Positions 41,059 through 52,444 of a stretch of 64,000 nt of DNA are shown here, piece by piece; position 1 is the stretch's first letter; every line of letters begins with the position of its first letter. The translations under genes and the position numbers were made by a program. The notes below the pieces were generated by a model that saw only the letters and a program-made list of their open reading frames with translations, did no database searches and was not told the origin of the DNA. This DNA comes from Patiria pectinifera (lineage: Eukaryota; Echinodermata; Asteroidea; Valvatida; Asterinidae), in contig CM057136.1 of assembly GCA_029964075.1 (NCBI GenBank), forward strand, positions 14,372,381 through 14,436,380. The letters run 5' to 3'.

Positions 41059-44000
41059 TCAAACAAAAGTCTCGAGTCTGTGTTTGTCTGACCCAAATTC
41101 GTCTTCTTTGTCTTCGACATGTTCAATGTGATGATAAGCCAGACATGGCTTCATCTTCTTTGGTCTTTCCTCTCTTGCAACTTTCTCGCTGTGATATCGT
41201 CTTGAGGAGGGTGCCGATGATGCAATCTGTTGCCACTCTGCATCTCGCTGGTTTTCAATGGCGGAAGTGTAGGAGGAGCGTTTCTTGGTACTGTCTTCTC
41301 GACTCCTGGCTAAATTATGGTGGGCCTGCGACGCATCAGGTATGATAACATGAGAAGGACGACTCGGTGATGTTGAGGGAGGAAGCGTATCTGGTAATGC
41401 CTGTGAGGAAAGCTGTGTCCTGTTCAAAGGGTGCCAACTCACATCGGCTTGGTTTCTCGACCGATTAGGATCACCATCCAGCGGTACTGGAGCCGTATGA
41501 ATGCGTGTTGTCGAATGCGAGTCCATTGTTGGAAGAGAAATTGTGTGTTGCACTTCTCTCGGATCCCCGCGAGATCGGAGGTCCGAAGTGGAATTGCGTT
41601 CTGTTCTGGAACCATGTCGGCGATCAGAAGGATTTCCTCTCGTATCTTGGTTTGGAGTAGGATGTGACGTCGAGTATTTCAGGACTCGCTTTCGTCTGTC
41701 GAGACTCCCAAGGGCAGATTCCCTCAACCCACCGCTGGACGGATTGCTCCTGGGTAACGTGCTGATCTCCCGTCCCCCGATGTAATCGGAGGACCTGGCA
41801 CGGCTGTGATGTTCGTCGCGATCGCTTCGTCTCCTCTCCTTCGGGGTGTGAGCAGATGGAGTATAAGAACCGAAGCTGGAGACGGAAGACGCATCATCTC
41901 GATCTCTTCTACCGTCATCCGGGTGGAAATAAGGAGACGGCGTCCTGGAATGCTGCCGTGAAGTGTCGTGCACGATTCGGACATTCCCAAATAGTGATTC
42001 GATTGAAGGTGACACAGGACTACCGTCAGGCCACTGCTCGTTGAGGTTGGTAGAATGTAGTTCGAGGCGAGTAGGTCTGTCGGATCTTTGGAGGGATTCT
42101 CCGGAGCGCCTGGCCTGTGCAGGTGAAGATTCTCTGGATTCAGGGAATGGTACATTGGCAAAATCAGAGGATGATCCAGCATGATTTAGGTCTCGGTTTC
42201 TGGTAGATGTCGTGCTCCTTTCAGGTGAGTGAAATGGCACGAACGATGTTTCAGACGGTTCGGAGTCTCCAACCTCAGAAACATCAGGAATTGCTATCTT
42301 GTCAGAATCGTCATCTTCGTCATCTTTCTCGGAGGTATTCTCTTCCCAAGCGTCGGTCTTAATAGCTTGCGGAACTGACATCTGAGTTTCGGAAACTGAA
42401 GTTGTCGTTGCTTCTTCTAAAATAGGTACTTTGTCACTTTCTTCAGGAGCGCTGGGAACATCATCATTGGGAATTTGAAAAACTGACAAACTAGGCTGTT
42501 CATCCTTCCAAGGCGATGGAGGCGGTAGCCTGTCTATGCTTGCCACCTCTGTTGGGTCGACAAGGGAGTATAAATCTAAGAGCTGCGCTGAATCCGACTC
42601 TTGGGAAATCGGAAGGAAGAAAGAATGCAACCTTACCCCTACTGGCTCTGCTTCTTCCTCGATATTGTCTTCCGATGTGACACGACCGAGTAACTGCCTC
42701 TCGTACGCTGGAAGGAAGTACGGTACTGTCAAACTATCTTGAGACAGTGCCCGGTCTCGTCTTTCGTCTTGGTTGGGTCTTCTCAAATTATCTTGTTGCG
42801 AATCTTGAATTGTGTTTACGGGACTCTCTTTAGAAGCGTCCTCAGTGGGAGAAGAGAACGAGGGCGGTGGTGGCAGCGGTGAATGAAGGACGGCATCTTC
42901 AAGTTGGAAAATACTGTCTCGCTCCTGCTGTCTGCTTGCATCTGATGGGGACCTTTCCACGGATGTCGCCTCTCCTCGTCTTTCTTGGTCAGAAGCATCT
43001 TCTTCATTCCTCGATTCCCCCGAGAACGTGGGGTTAACAATTCCACGGATGCCAGTTCCAGCTTTCGAGCGATATCCAGGAGGAGGGATAACTGGAGGCG
43101 GGCGCGGAGGGATTGGTCTGCTGTCGTGCTGGTCTCCAGACTGCTGGGTCTCGCTCTGATTGGCTCGGACTTCACTGCGTGACGACGACGCGATAGGCGG
43201 AAGCTCGAAGGTTTGACCACTTTGATCACGTTGTGTAGAGGGCGTGGTATCGTCTGCAACTGGAGAATATGCTTCGTTCACAAACGCAGTGATGGGCTGT
43301 TGTGGGGTGTTATGACGGAACGACGTTGCTGTCTCGTAGCTTGGAGGTGGTTCTGTTTGGAGAGATACATCACAAAGTTGCTTTTTAGTCATTATTCTGA
43401 CATCTTATTGAGTATGCTAATGGCCCATAGACAACGATCACATGGGATGGGAGAAGGAGACATGCACCTCCAAATGTCCACGTGGAAGGTTAATGGATGG
43501 TAAGGCGAAAGAGATTTATGGATGGCGCATGCCCCTTAATTGCCCACGGGGACGTTTTATGGTTGGGAGAAGGGGCAATGAGTTGATCATGCCTCTTTAT
43601 CCAAAGGTTTTGACCACATTATGAGGTTCATGTGGAAAGTGGACATGTTGGTTAAAGCAGAGGTCTAGAAAGGGCACGTCTCCTCGTTGACAGTGTGTAA
43701 CTTACCAGATGGATGTGACATGTGAGAGGTCGATGCATGGTACGATGGGAGGGCCGTGAATGGGACACGCCCTATAGTGACAGGCAGCTGAATCTCGGTG
43801 TCAGGTGTTCGACGTAGACGGCTCAGAATGGGATTGATCTGCCGACAAGAAAAATAAAGCCAATGAAAATTAGGTTAGGGAGTCAGGTTGGCGTAGCGGT
43901 TCTTTCCCCGCCTTCTACCGCTGTGACCCGGGTTCGAATCCCGCCCGAGCCAATATGTGGATTGGGGATTCCGTGGGTTTTCCCCAGAGTATTCTTCTGG

Positions 44001-46928
44001 GCTTTTCCTCCCACCTCTAAAACTGTAATTTTTTTTCTCATTGTCTTCTCTCTATTTTGTCAGGCTTTCGGGCTACAGTGCCTAGGGATAAGATGCATCT
44101 GGATAGGAGGAATTTCCTCAAGCTCTGAGGCTCGGTTGCTTTAACAAACTAGGCTTGCCTAGTCCACCTGGACCTGGCTTGCCTAGTCCACCTGGACCTG
44201 AAAGTGTCAGTTTAGGATATTTATATATTCAGTGACTCAGTCAGTCGGTGAGTCAGTCGGTCGGTCAGTCAGAGCACAGTAAGCTGGCCATTTGGTCAAG
44301 CAAAAACTTACACTTATGAAGTAGTTGACGTCAATGATACTACACCCCTGGAAGCCACTGTCGACGATGGGTTTGAAGTCCGGAATGATCAGAGGTTCTC
44401 TCTGAATCGTTGTCTGGCCTTGTCTCTGTAGCACCCCGCTTGTCTTTTTGCGAAAGACGACTCTCGATCGCTGACAGGAACCAGGGCGTGCCACACTGAC
44501 TCCGGGAGATGTGAAGACGGATCCCGTGCCTCGGTAAGTGGCCTCCTAAAATTTTAAAGTTGAAGTCGTGTCAATCAGAAACCAAATCAAGAGTCAATCA
44601 TAAGTTCAATCACAAGTCAATCACAGGTCAATCACAAGTCAATCATAAGTCAATGACAAATAAACTCCAGAGCCAGCCACAAGACAAACAGAAGTCAAGT
44701 CACAAGTCAGGCCACAAAAAGGGCGTGAACAGCAAGCAAAGGAATACATGTACCTTTGCCACAGCTCACTTGCTGGTGCCTCATGTTTGAGGAAAAGAGG
44801 AAACTCACAAGATAAGAAGAAGATAACTAAGCTATAGAAGTGGAGATGCATGGGGGGCAAAGAAACGAAAAAAAAGAAATAGTGGAAGCAAGGTAAGAAA
44901 CTTGAGAAAAGAAAATTGAGACAAACCTCGACGAGTTTAAGATCGACCTCATATCTGGTCCCGCTGGATCCATGGATGATGGCCGTGATGTAGGCCGTCT
45001 CGCCTGGGATGTAAGCCCGTTTGTCCGCCGAGGCTATGACCTTGATGGACCCGGTGATGCAGCAGAGTGAGCTCATGAGAGACTCGGACTCGCCGTGGAT
45101 GGGAAGCTGAGAAGTGAGGTATAAATGGGACTTGCTTGATACACCTGTGATCTTTATGAGTAACATTCTGAACCTAGTAAACCCACTTTTAGTATAAGGC
45201 ACATGTTATTAAGTCAGCAACCAAAAAAAAAAGCTGTACCCATTTTACCCAATTAAGCTGTTTGGTTATTAATTAGTAAGTCTTGAGGGTGAAGGCGTAT
45301 TAGGGGGTAAACGGGGAGCTAGCCATGGGCCCTCATTCACGATATGGTCATTTTAAATTTTGTTCCTCAAATCTATTTTATGCATTTTACACTCCCCAAT
45401 GGGATGGTGCCAGACAATTTGATAAAGTTTACAGTGCTTGACTCACTTTCAAAATTACTTGGGCACTATTTCGTTCAAATACTTGAGTTGCCTTTTTTAT
45501 TTTGAATAAATCATTGGCTGGCAATGATGTCAATCTATGTTCTGTTTCTATAAAGTAGTATAAAGTAAGACTCCATTTGATTCGAACAGGGAAGTTTGCC
45601 AGTGTAGCCTCACTATCAACCAGGGCCTATGGAGCTGACATCTTACCATCGCACTCGGTACAGAATTCAAGTCCAGCGGTCGGCCAGCGATGCCGATTGT
45701 CTTGATGGTCTTGGCGTAAGCAAGCGAGGACTCGCCGGTAATCTCGCACTTGAGACGGTACAGGACGCTTCCGCTGGTCCCCTCATAGGCAGTTGGTAGG
45801 TTCTCATTGGGTATCTGGAACTGGAAGGGGAACTGAAAGGGTCCTCGGTTCAACCTCTGGTGCGAATGGGCTGTGAGGGGTGGGGCATAAAAAGTGAGGT
45901 CAAAAGCGTGTGAAGAAAAAGGTTTATAGAAGTCACTGAGTTAACGTTCATGCAGCTGATCCGTTTGTAGTGTTAATGGACCCAAACCCCCATAACATAG
46001 ACGTTGCATCACTTTGCTTATGTGCATTCAAGTATCAAGTAGGGCCAAAATATTTGCGGAATAGCTTAAACCGTTCGGAAACTTCGATTTAGTGTTCTTC
46101 ATTCTTGACACAGTGCAGACACCTTTATGTTTTTGTTTTATTGAACAATTAAAAAAAATTGTCTCGAATATAATGTGGTACTTAATATTTTTTGTTCAGT
46201 TTTTTTGGTTGTTGTAATTCTTGGCGTTTAGATACTTTCACTGAGCCGATGGCCTTTTTTTCACGAGCTATTGCTTGAACAAAAAATTATGGTGCGTTTC
46301 AATGATCTTGTTCTCACTTTGTTTCCACAGTGTTATCTTTTCGTCGATGTACGTTTCTGTTCCCGTATACGTCACTGGCTGATCGCCGAGGACACTTGTT
46401 CGCGATCGCACGACTTCGGACCAGTTCGTCTTGGCTTGGCCTTGAAGCTTGATAGAAATTTCTGAGGAAAGAAAACATGTTTGTTTAAAAAAAAGAGATT
46501 TCTTTTCAGAAAAAAAATCCTTGAAAATTAAATCGTACGAATACAAGAATTTAAAAAAAATCCTCGCTAATCAACCAAGTAAATGGAGAACAGAATGTGG
46601 CCGAGTTTGTAATTATTGACTAAGAAAAGGAAATATTGCTTTATTAGCATGCATCATAGGACCAATAAGAACTGTGTTAGTCCTGTTCTCCAACTATCTA
46701 AATTAATTATCTAAACAGTCTCAGTATACATATAAACTTTCATCTTTCAGAACCTTTTTTCCTCAAAGTGAATGCCCCATTCTTACCTCCTATGTCCTCT
46801 CGTGGTGTATTGAGGGCAAGATGGACGACCCCCGTCACATGACCGCCAGGTCTGTAGATGGGCACGCCCCTCACCTCGGCCACTCCGTTAGCGTCGACCA
46901 CGATGTCGAAGGTTCGTATCCGACCCAT
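41059..46928 (-). CDS. Alpha-arrestin (ARRDC-type) with very long disordered tail (7 exons)
   Basis: Alpha-arrestins are adaptors that bring NEDD4-family ubiquitin ligases to membrane proteins. Exons on the minus strand: 46787-46928, 46318-46461, 45647-45870, 44927-45106, 44312-44545, 43706-43838 and 41059-43403; product 1133 residues. Arrestin_N spans about 5-155 (YRPGGHVTGVV, FPFQFQIPNENLPTAYEG, VLYRLKCEI). Arrestin_C follows to about 345 (ADKRAYIPGETAYI, IIPDFKPI, SIIDVNYFIS, LPVTIG). The single last exon encodes residues 353-1133, rich in Ser, Pro, Arg, Asp and Glu, with PPSY at 372-375 and PPGY ending at 463, both PPxY motifs for WW domains. It ends ETFV, a class I PDZ-ligand pattern. 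Vertebrate ARRDC1-5 are about 300-450 residues, so the tail is unusual. The last-exon acceptor CAATAAG is weak but is the one that keeps frame. The start is ATG 46928; a GTG-initiated extension was not adopted. Confidence 0.88.
43865..44115 (+). mobile_element. tRNA-derived SINE (arrestin-gene intron)
   Basis: A-box TGGCGTAGCGG and a perfect B-box GGGTTCGAATCCC are at tRNA spacing. They are followed by GGGTTTTCCCCAGAG and CTTTTCCTCCCACC body blocks. It lies between the exons at 43706-43838 and 44312-44545, antisense to the gene. Confidence 0.75.
44146..44204. repeat. Two-copy 26-bp tandem repeat
   Basis: GGCTTGCCTAGTCCACCTGG appears twice in a row. It adjoins a short CAGT/CGGT simple repeat at 44228-44275. 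Confidence 0.7.
44580..44665. repeat. 11-bp minisatellite AGTCAATCACA
   Basis: AGTCAATCAYA-type units are repeated six to eight times with small changes inside the arrestin-gene intron between the exons at 44545 and 44927. Confidence 0.75.
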
Positions 46929-48576
46929 TGCTGGAAATTTTACTGTCACTCGTACCGTTCAAGGAAGGTTGAACTGCGAAGTTCCTTCCGTCGTGCATTT
47001 CACATTGAGAGCATAATTACTGGCTAATGGCCTTCCAAGACAATTTGGCAAACAATATTTGAAGCCAATACCTTTAAGGTGTGAATTCAATGTTTGTCAG
47101 CAGCGTGTAGCTTGAAGTCTAACAATTTCTCGTTTCTCTTATACAAGGAAGATTTTTCGAACATCTTAATTTCAAGGCGCGAAATAATTTTTAAGAATCT
47201 TTCCAGTTAAAGGCCTCCATTGATATCACCGCAACGTTTTAACTACATTGTAGTTTTAATGTCACTGTAGTTCCACAATGCAGATTTCCGACGTTTCAAT
47301 AAATGAAACAATTGCTGGCTTGGACGTTTCAATAAATGAAACTTTGCTTGGTCTGTATGAACTGCAAGCACATAGAAGATACAAAGAAGATACGCTGCTC
47401 AATTCGTGACAAAGGAGTCCAGATATTTGTCCGTGAAAGTCACTTGGTCTTCCTTTTAATAATCTGTCTCCAAACGCTGCAACACGGGATGCTCACGGTA
47501 GTCCAAGAATTGGTAAAATTAATCAAAGAGGCGTCCGTGTACTTCCAAAACTTCTGAAATCAGAAAACCCCATGAAACTAGCAGTGTAGGCGTAGGCCTA
47601 TTGGTAAATCAGCATCGAATTGTCTTTGTGCAGCGTGGATGGCCTCTTCTACCGCTGAATAATAACCATGATATTTTGATGCAGTCGGCTTCCTCTATGT
47701 ATCATACAAATGGCCAAATACGGAGTAGGAGTATCAACAGCAGCGGCCATGTAAATAAACACGGTGTATCAACACTTGCCATCCAGATGACTGTGATGTA
47801 CCGGTATCGGTATCACGACCAGCGTTCACTGATCAATCCTGTTACGACTATACAGTCGGCATTATGTGTATTCATAATTTATGCAAAGTGCCTGTGCTTC
47901 AGAATTTTTTTGTAGTACAAAGTCCATTCAGGGATAAAAACTGATAAGGGTGTTGGTTAAAGTGAACAAACAAATAGAAATATTACAGCTTAGTTAGGTT
48001 TTTTTTTCTTCAAATGAACCACACAGGAAATTTTTGTAAAAATATCGCTGAAATGAAAATATATTCTTACATTGCTTTGCACATCAAAACTACAGCAATC
48101 TTATCTTGTTTCTTTTTTTATTTATTCAAAGTGCATGCATGACTACAGATATTAAAAAAAAACACCTAAAAGTGATTACCTCAGAAAATATAGAACACAT
48201 CCATTACGAGGCGGTCTAAACACACACGATAATTGATTCTAAAATTGACTATTCTTCCCGCGACATGCCCTATAATGTGAGCGGTAATGGATCCTGTAAT
48301 CAAGGCAGTAAAACATCACGGTTCGATAAACAACGGAATGTTGCGGGTATCAACAGAAACTGGGTTCAGAGCACAGTAAGAAACATGGTCTGAAAAGATG
48401 CAAATGTTTTTCACGAAAGTCGAAATACATTGTGTGTTAACAAAGGGTTTCATACCAATTATGCTATGAGATAATCAAATTGGTAATTACATGTTCATGC
48501 AAGTAGAACGTATTCTGTTTAATGATGTTGGTGCAAAAAAAAGTTTAAAGTTAATACAAAACGTATAGCATGCAGG
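46929..48576. other. Upstream region of the arrestin gene, intergenic
   Basis: This must contain the arrestin 5' UTR and promoter, but no TATA box or start site stands out. A short tandem pair GACGTTTCAATAAATGAAAC lies at about 47291-47342. Open frames here show no family resemblance. Confidence 0.4.
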
Positions 48577-49107
48577 TTAAAGGGAATGTACATCATTGGC
48601 TTTTGCTGTAATTTTCAGAAATGAACTATTTGAGAGGTTAGTATAATAGATCAAATATTGTTACACTGGCATTTTTGAAGTTTGGTGTTCGAAAAGGTTG
48701 GAAAAACCAAGAAAAACAAAAATGTTCAAGTAGTCTGGTTCCCTGACTCCACAAAAGATAAGATGGATCAATTTATAGATGATGGAACATTGTAAGGCAA
48801 GGGAACCAGTCTAGCTGGCCTGCACCCGTTCATGAACATGTAACCAATAGCAAACAAAATTTGGACAGAAAAAAATGGTAAATTTGGAGCAGTAGTTGAA
48901 AAATAGTTAGGTTTTTCCAACGCTGGTCGGCCGACCACCGTTGGAAATGTTTACAAAAATACCATTTCTTGAAAATGACTTCACACCAGGTGCCATAATT
49001 TTACAAGATGCTTGAGACTGTCATTTACCAACATCCTAGTAAGGTATTTCGTAAAAACTAGGTAGTTTTATTTTTCGATGTTTGCAAATGTTGTATATTC
49101 CCTTTAA
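48577..49107. mobile_element. 531-bp TTAA-flanked MITE, copy 2 (piggyBac-like)
   Basis: Same length, orientation and termini as 15739-16269: TTAA then AGGGAATGTACATC, ending TGTATATTCCCT then TTAA. The copies are roughly 95% alike by eye. The internal palindrome at about 48914-48947 has one mismatch here (CGCTGG against CCACCG). Confidence 0.88.
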
Positions 49108-49360
49108 GCAAGTTGAGACAATATTCACATTAATGGTTAAATTTTGATATTCAACATTCGGTGATAAGGACTACTTATTAGCATAACTATCAATTTTTAT
49201 TTTTTTTAATAGGCCTACTGTAATATGTTGCCAAATTACAAAAACAGTACCTGAACATCAAATGGAAAATCGTATCGGCACTCGTACTCATGTAGCATAA
49301 CATTTTTGTTTTGAGATGAGACCAGTAAAACCTTTATATATTACAATGGCGCCCTCAATT

Positions 49361-51120
49361 TCAATCATGGATCCAATAGACTTGAGGGCGCTCTCTAAGA
49401 TGCTTAGCGAGGTCGTTGGTGGCCAGGCGATCCTTGAGCGCCACCAGTTTGGGGAAGCTTTCCAGGCCCTTGGTGGAGTACGGTGGCTTCTCAAACCACT
49501 CCATGGTGACGAAGAAGATGACGTCAGCTAGGGATACCTGAATAAGAAGAAACACATTAAAATAACTCGCTAACACTTTGACTGATTAACATCTTTTAAA
49601 GTGCCCCAAATCAAGAAAAAAATATTTCTTTAAAATTTCATCTTTTTGTATATATATTACCTTATCACCAACAAAGTATCCTATTCCGTCTTTGTTCTTT
49701 TCAAGAAGATCCTGGAGATTCTTCAGATGAGGAGGTGCAACATTCTCATAGTACTCCTTGGCGTTTTCTGCCTAAAGAAAATGATGGAGGGAAAATGTAC
49801 TTTAGACCCCAAAGAGGATAATGAACTATTCACTTAAGCTTAATTAAATCGTTAAGTTAGAAAAGAAATATAATACGTGTAAAATATAGAAGGTCGGTTT
49901 GCTGAAGGGGGGGGGGGGGCACAATACACCTGCCAATTTAAGGGGGCATACTGCTAATTTTGGGTGGTGCTCCCGTAAAGGATCCTCTTACCTGTTTGGC
50001 TTTGTCTAGCTCAAACATTACGGGCATGATCATAGGGTCGATCAAGTCTCTTAGTGTTTCCTTGACAACATCTATCTGTGCTGCCTCCCAGTTATTAGAG
50101 CCGTATAACCCTGGAAGTGAAACATTGAAAACGCAAATTACTGACAGTCGCGTATTTAAATCAATCAGATGTGGAACGCTAGCAAAAGTATTTTAACAAA
50201 TGTAACAGTGAACAGTAGGAACCCATTGCTAAAATGGTTGTTTGCTTTTAACGGTATTTTATCTGTAAATCATGTACAATTTGGTCTTCGGGCCAAGACT
50301 CATGAGCTTCAATAAACCAATAATGATAATAACAATAATATAATACAATGTACTTTAAATTCACAAAACGGATGAAGGATTTTCTTTAATGGTAATCGCC
50401 CATCACAAGACCAGAGGGCCTCTCGAGGTGCGGGCTGAAAGTTTAGTGAAAAACATTTTAAAAAGTGGCAAAACAGTCAAATTTTAAATCATGAAGCAAA
50501 CAAACATAGTATACCAAGCTCCTTTGCAACGAATGATTCAATGGCAGCACTCTGAGGAAGTTGTTTACCGTCGACGACCAGCACCGGAATGTGGCCCTGA
50601 GGAGTGGCTGCAATAGTGTAAGAAAAAGTTTAAAAATATATCTCCACTGAACTTAAAGAAGTTTAAAGAGAAAATAAAGGCCGTTAAAACATTAAAAGTA
50701 TTTAGGCCTAAAGAACTTAATGAACTACACACTGTCTTGATTTTTTCCTTTTGTGGTTTCCCCCCATTTTTGCAAATTCTGATTCATTGAATTTTCTGGG
50801 TGAACATTTTTCCGATTGACCACAATAGAAACAGTTTCAGATTTTTTTTTTTAAATTACAACTTCAATTTTCGTCAGGTCCTCGCACTTTGGCACACTTC
50901 TAAAACAAATTTGATTTTGTTCGATTTAATTTAAGCATGAGAGGTGAAGTTTTCATCATAGATGGCGATGTAATACGCACAACTTACTTGGTTTCACTTT
51001 GGGCCAATCCTCCTTAGTGATGCGGACATCTTCAAACTCCTGATTCGCCACAGCGAACAGCATCCGTGTGGCTTCGGCGCGACCACGGGTATCAAAGTAC
51101 AAGAGCTTGTAAGAAGGCAT
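49361..51120 (-). CDS. Sigma-class glutathione S-transferase, GST-1 (5 exons)
   Basis: Cytosolic dimeric enzyme that conjugates or isomerises with glutathione; the sigma class includes haematopoietic prostaglandin D synthase. Exons on the minus strand: 50988-51120, 50515-50607, 49992-50110, 49661-49771 and 49361-49537; product 210 residues, usual for the class. The N-terminal thioredoxin-like domain has the catalytic Tyr in [15 protein letters not shown], the cis-Pro region [10 protein letters not shown], and the glutathione-contact PQSAAIE. The all-helical domain starts at about residue 80, with YFVGDKVSLADV as the N-capping-box region. Exons 1, 2 and 4 are the same length as in GST-2 (133, 93, 111 bp). 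The last exon is longer (177 against 156) and the sequence is well diverged, so this is an older paralogue. Confidence 0.93.
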
Positions 51121-52412
51121 GCTTGACTCAACTCACTGTTATGGAAGGAAAACGAACTGTTATTTATAAAAGGGCACAAAAATTAATTCAATCAACAATA
51201 AAGTACGTTGCTCGGTGTATAAAACAATTCATGCGTCAGTTTGTTTATCGACTGGCAGTTGTATAATTACGTATCCCTTCCAAAAACGGAAAATAGAACA
51301 GCAACCTGATACTAGGTATACTGCCTAGCTTGTGCTACACATGTTCGTTGTCAATATACATGTACATGTAGCAATTTGTCTTCGTGTGGGGAATATCATA
51401 TAGCATCTTGATGTCAAATTGTGTATAAATACGTCAACTTGCCTTGTGGTACATGTGCAATGCATATAAAATTCTACAACTGCAGTCAGTTCTTGGGCCT
51501 ACTACATGTACATGTATTAAGTTCATGTAAAATTGACCTTACACTGAGTGGATACAGTCGATGCTAAATGCAGCCCCAGCCAAACGATAATATATCTCCT
51601 GCTTCACACATGGACCACCAAACAGAAACTGACCTTGTTCAAAGCACGAATTCAAAGCACTGTGGAACACTGAATGGAAATTTCTTTCAGTCGTGTTATT
51701 TTCGTGCACGTACGTAGCTCTATTCTAGCCATGTGTACAATTGTACTTGCAGTATTATTGGATTTGTACACTACCCGCAGGGTTCGAAATTAGCGGTAGC
51801 CCGCTAGCCAAATGCTAGTCAAAACAGCGGCGGGCTTGTCAAACTATTTCTTAAGTAGCCCGGCTGGCGAGTCAAAATATTATTAATTATAGAAATAAAT
51901 CATTAAATTCAGAAAGTGAACCTCATCAATTTGTATCTATTTTTTCAACTGTTTTAAAAGGTTAAATTATGAGATCTGTTTATTCAAAACACTGACAAAA
52001 TTCCCTCAGAATTGAGCCTGAAAATGCGCCAATTTTATATTTGAGCTGAAAAAAAATTAGTAAAAATGCCAGTAGCCCATGCAGCTGCAGGCCAGTGAAC
52101 AAAAAAGTGAAGGTCGAACCCTGCTACCCGCCGATCCAAACACAAAAAGAAAAGGGATAGCAGGAAATAATGAGACCACGGCGATTTCGATGTCAGCATA
52201 GATCAAGTTATCGCTTTTAATTGTTTATTTACGAATTTTAAAATTGAATCTTAAACGAAAAAAGTTCCTATCCTTTTCAGTGTCTCATTTGCATGGCCAC
52301 TCTGAGCCACCGTATTGATCGGTCCATATAAACTGGTATCCGCGCATCAACCCGTGCCGTGTAACGTATGCATCGTACACATTGAAGAGTCGCTCGATTA
52401 CCATTTCGATTG
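51121..52412. promoter_or_regulatory. Divergent promoter region between GST-1 and RPS24
   Basis: GST-1 (minus) and RPS24 (plus) are head to head about 1.3 kb apart, so both core promoters lie here. I see ACATGTACATGTA palindromic runs near 51357-51372 and 51510-51518. A hAT-like element (51778-52123) sits in the middle. No shared regulatory motif can be proven. Confidence 0.45.
51778..52123. mobile_element. ~346-bp hAT-like element
   Basis: CAGGGTTCGA at the left faces TCGAACCCTG at the right. CTACCCG directly abuts both ends (51771-51777 and 52124-52130), seven bases of the expected 8-bp target duplication. CAGGG termini are typical of hAT elements. There is no transposase. Confidence 0.7.
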
Positions 52413-52421
52413 CCTCTTTTT
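52413..52421 (+). promoter_or_regulatory. RPS24: Candidate 5'-TOP initiation site of RPS24
   Basis: A pyrimidine tract CCTCTTTTT lies 24-32 bp before the RPS24 ATG at 52445. Ribosomal-protein mRNAs normally start at a C within such a tract (5'-TOP), and the short leader fits. The exact start is inferred. Confidence 0.5.
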
Positions 52422-52444
52422 AGGCAGCCATTACTGTTGTCAAC

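Noticed and set aside
41724-42182. 152-codon minus-strand frame overlapping the arrestin tail exon
   Set aside because: It is an alternative frame of the 41059-43403 exon, whose own frame is open for 2.3 kb and joins the arrestin exons in phase.
46929-46949. N-terminal extension of the arrestin protein (TVKFPA)
   Set aside because: It would start at a GTG codon; ATG at 46928 gives MGRIRTFDIVV, the usual family start.
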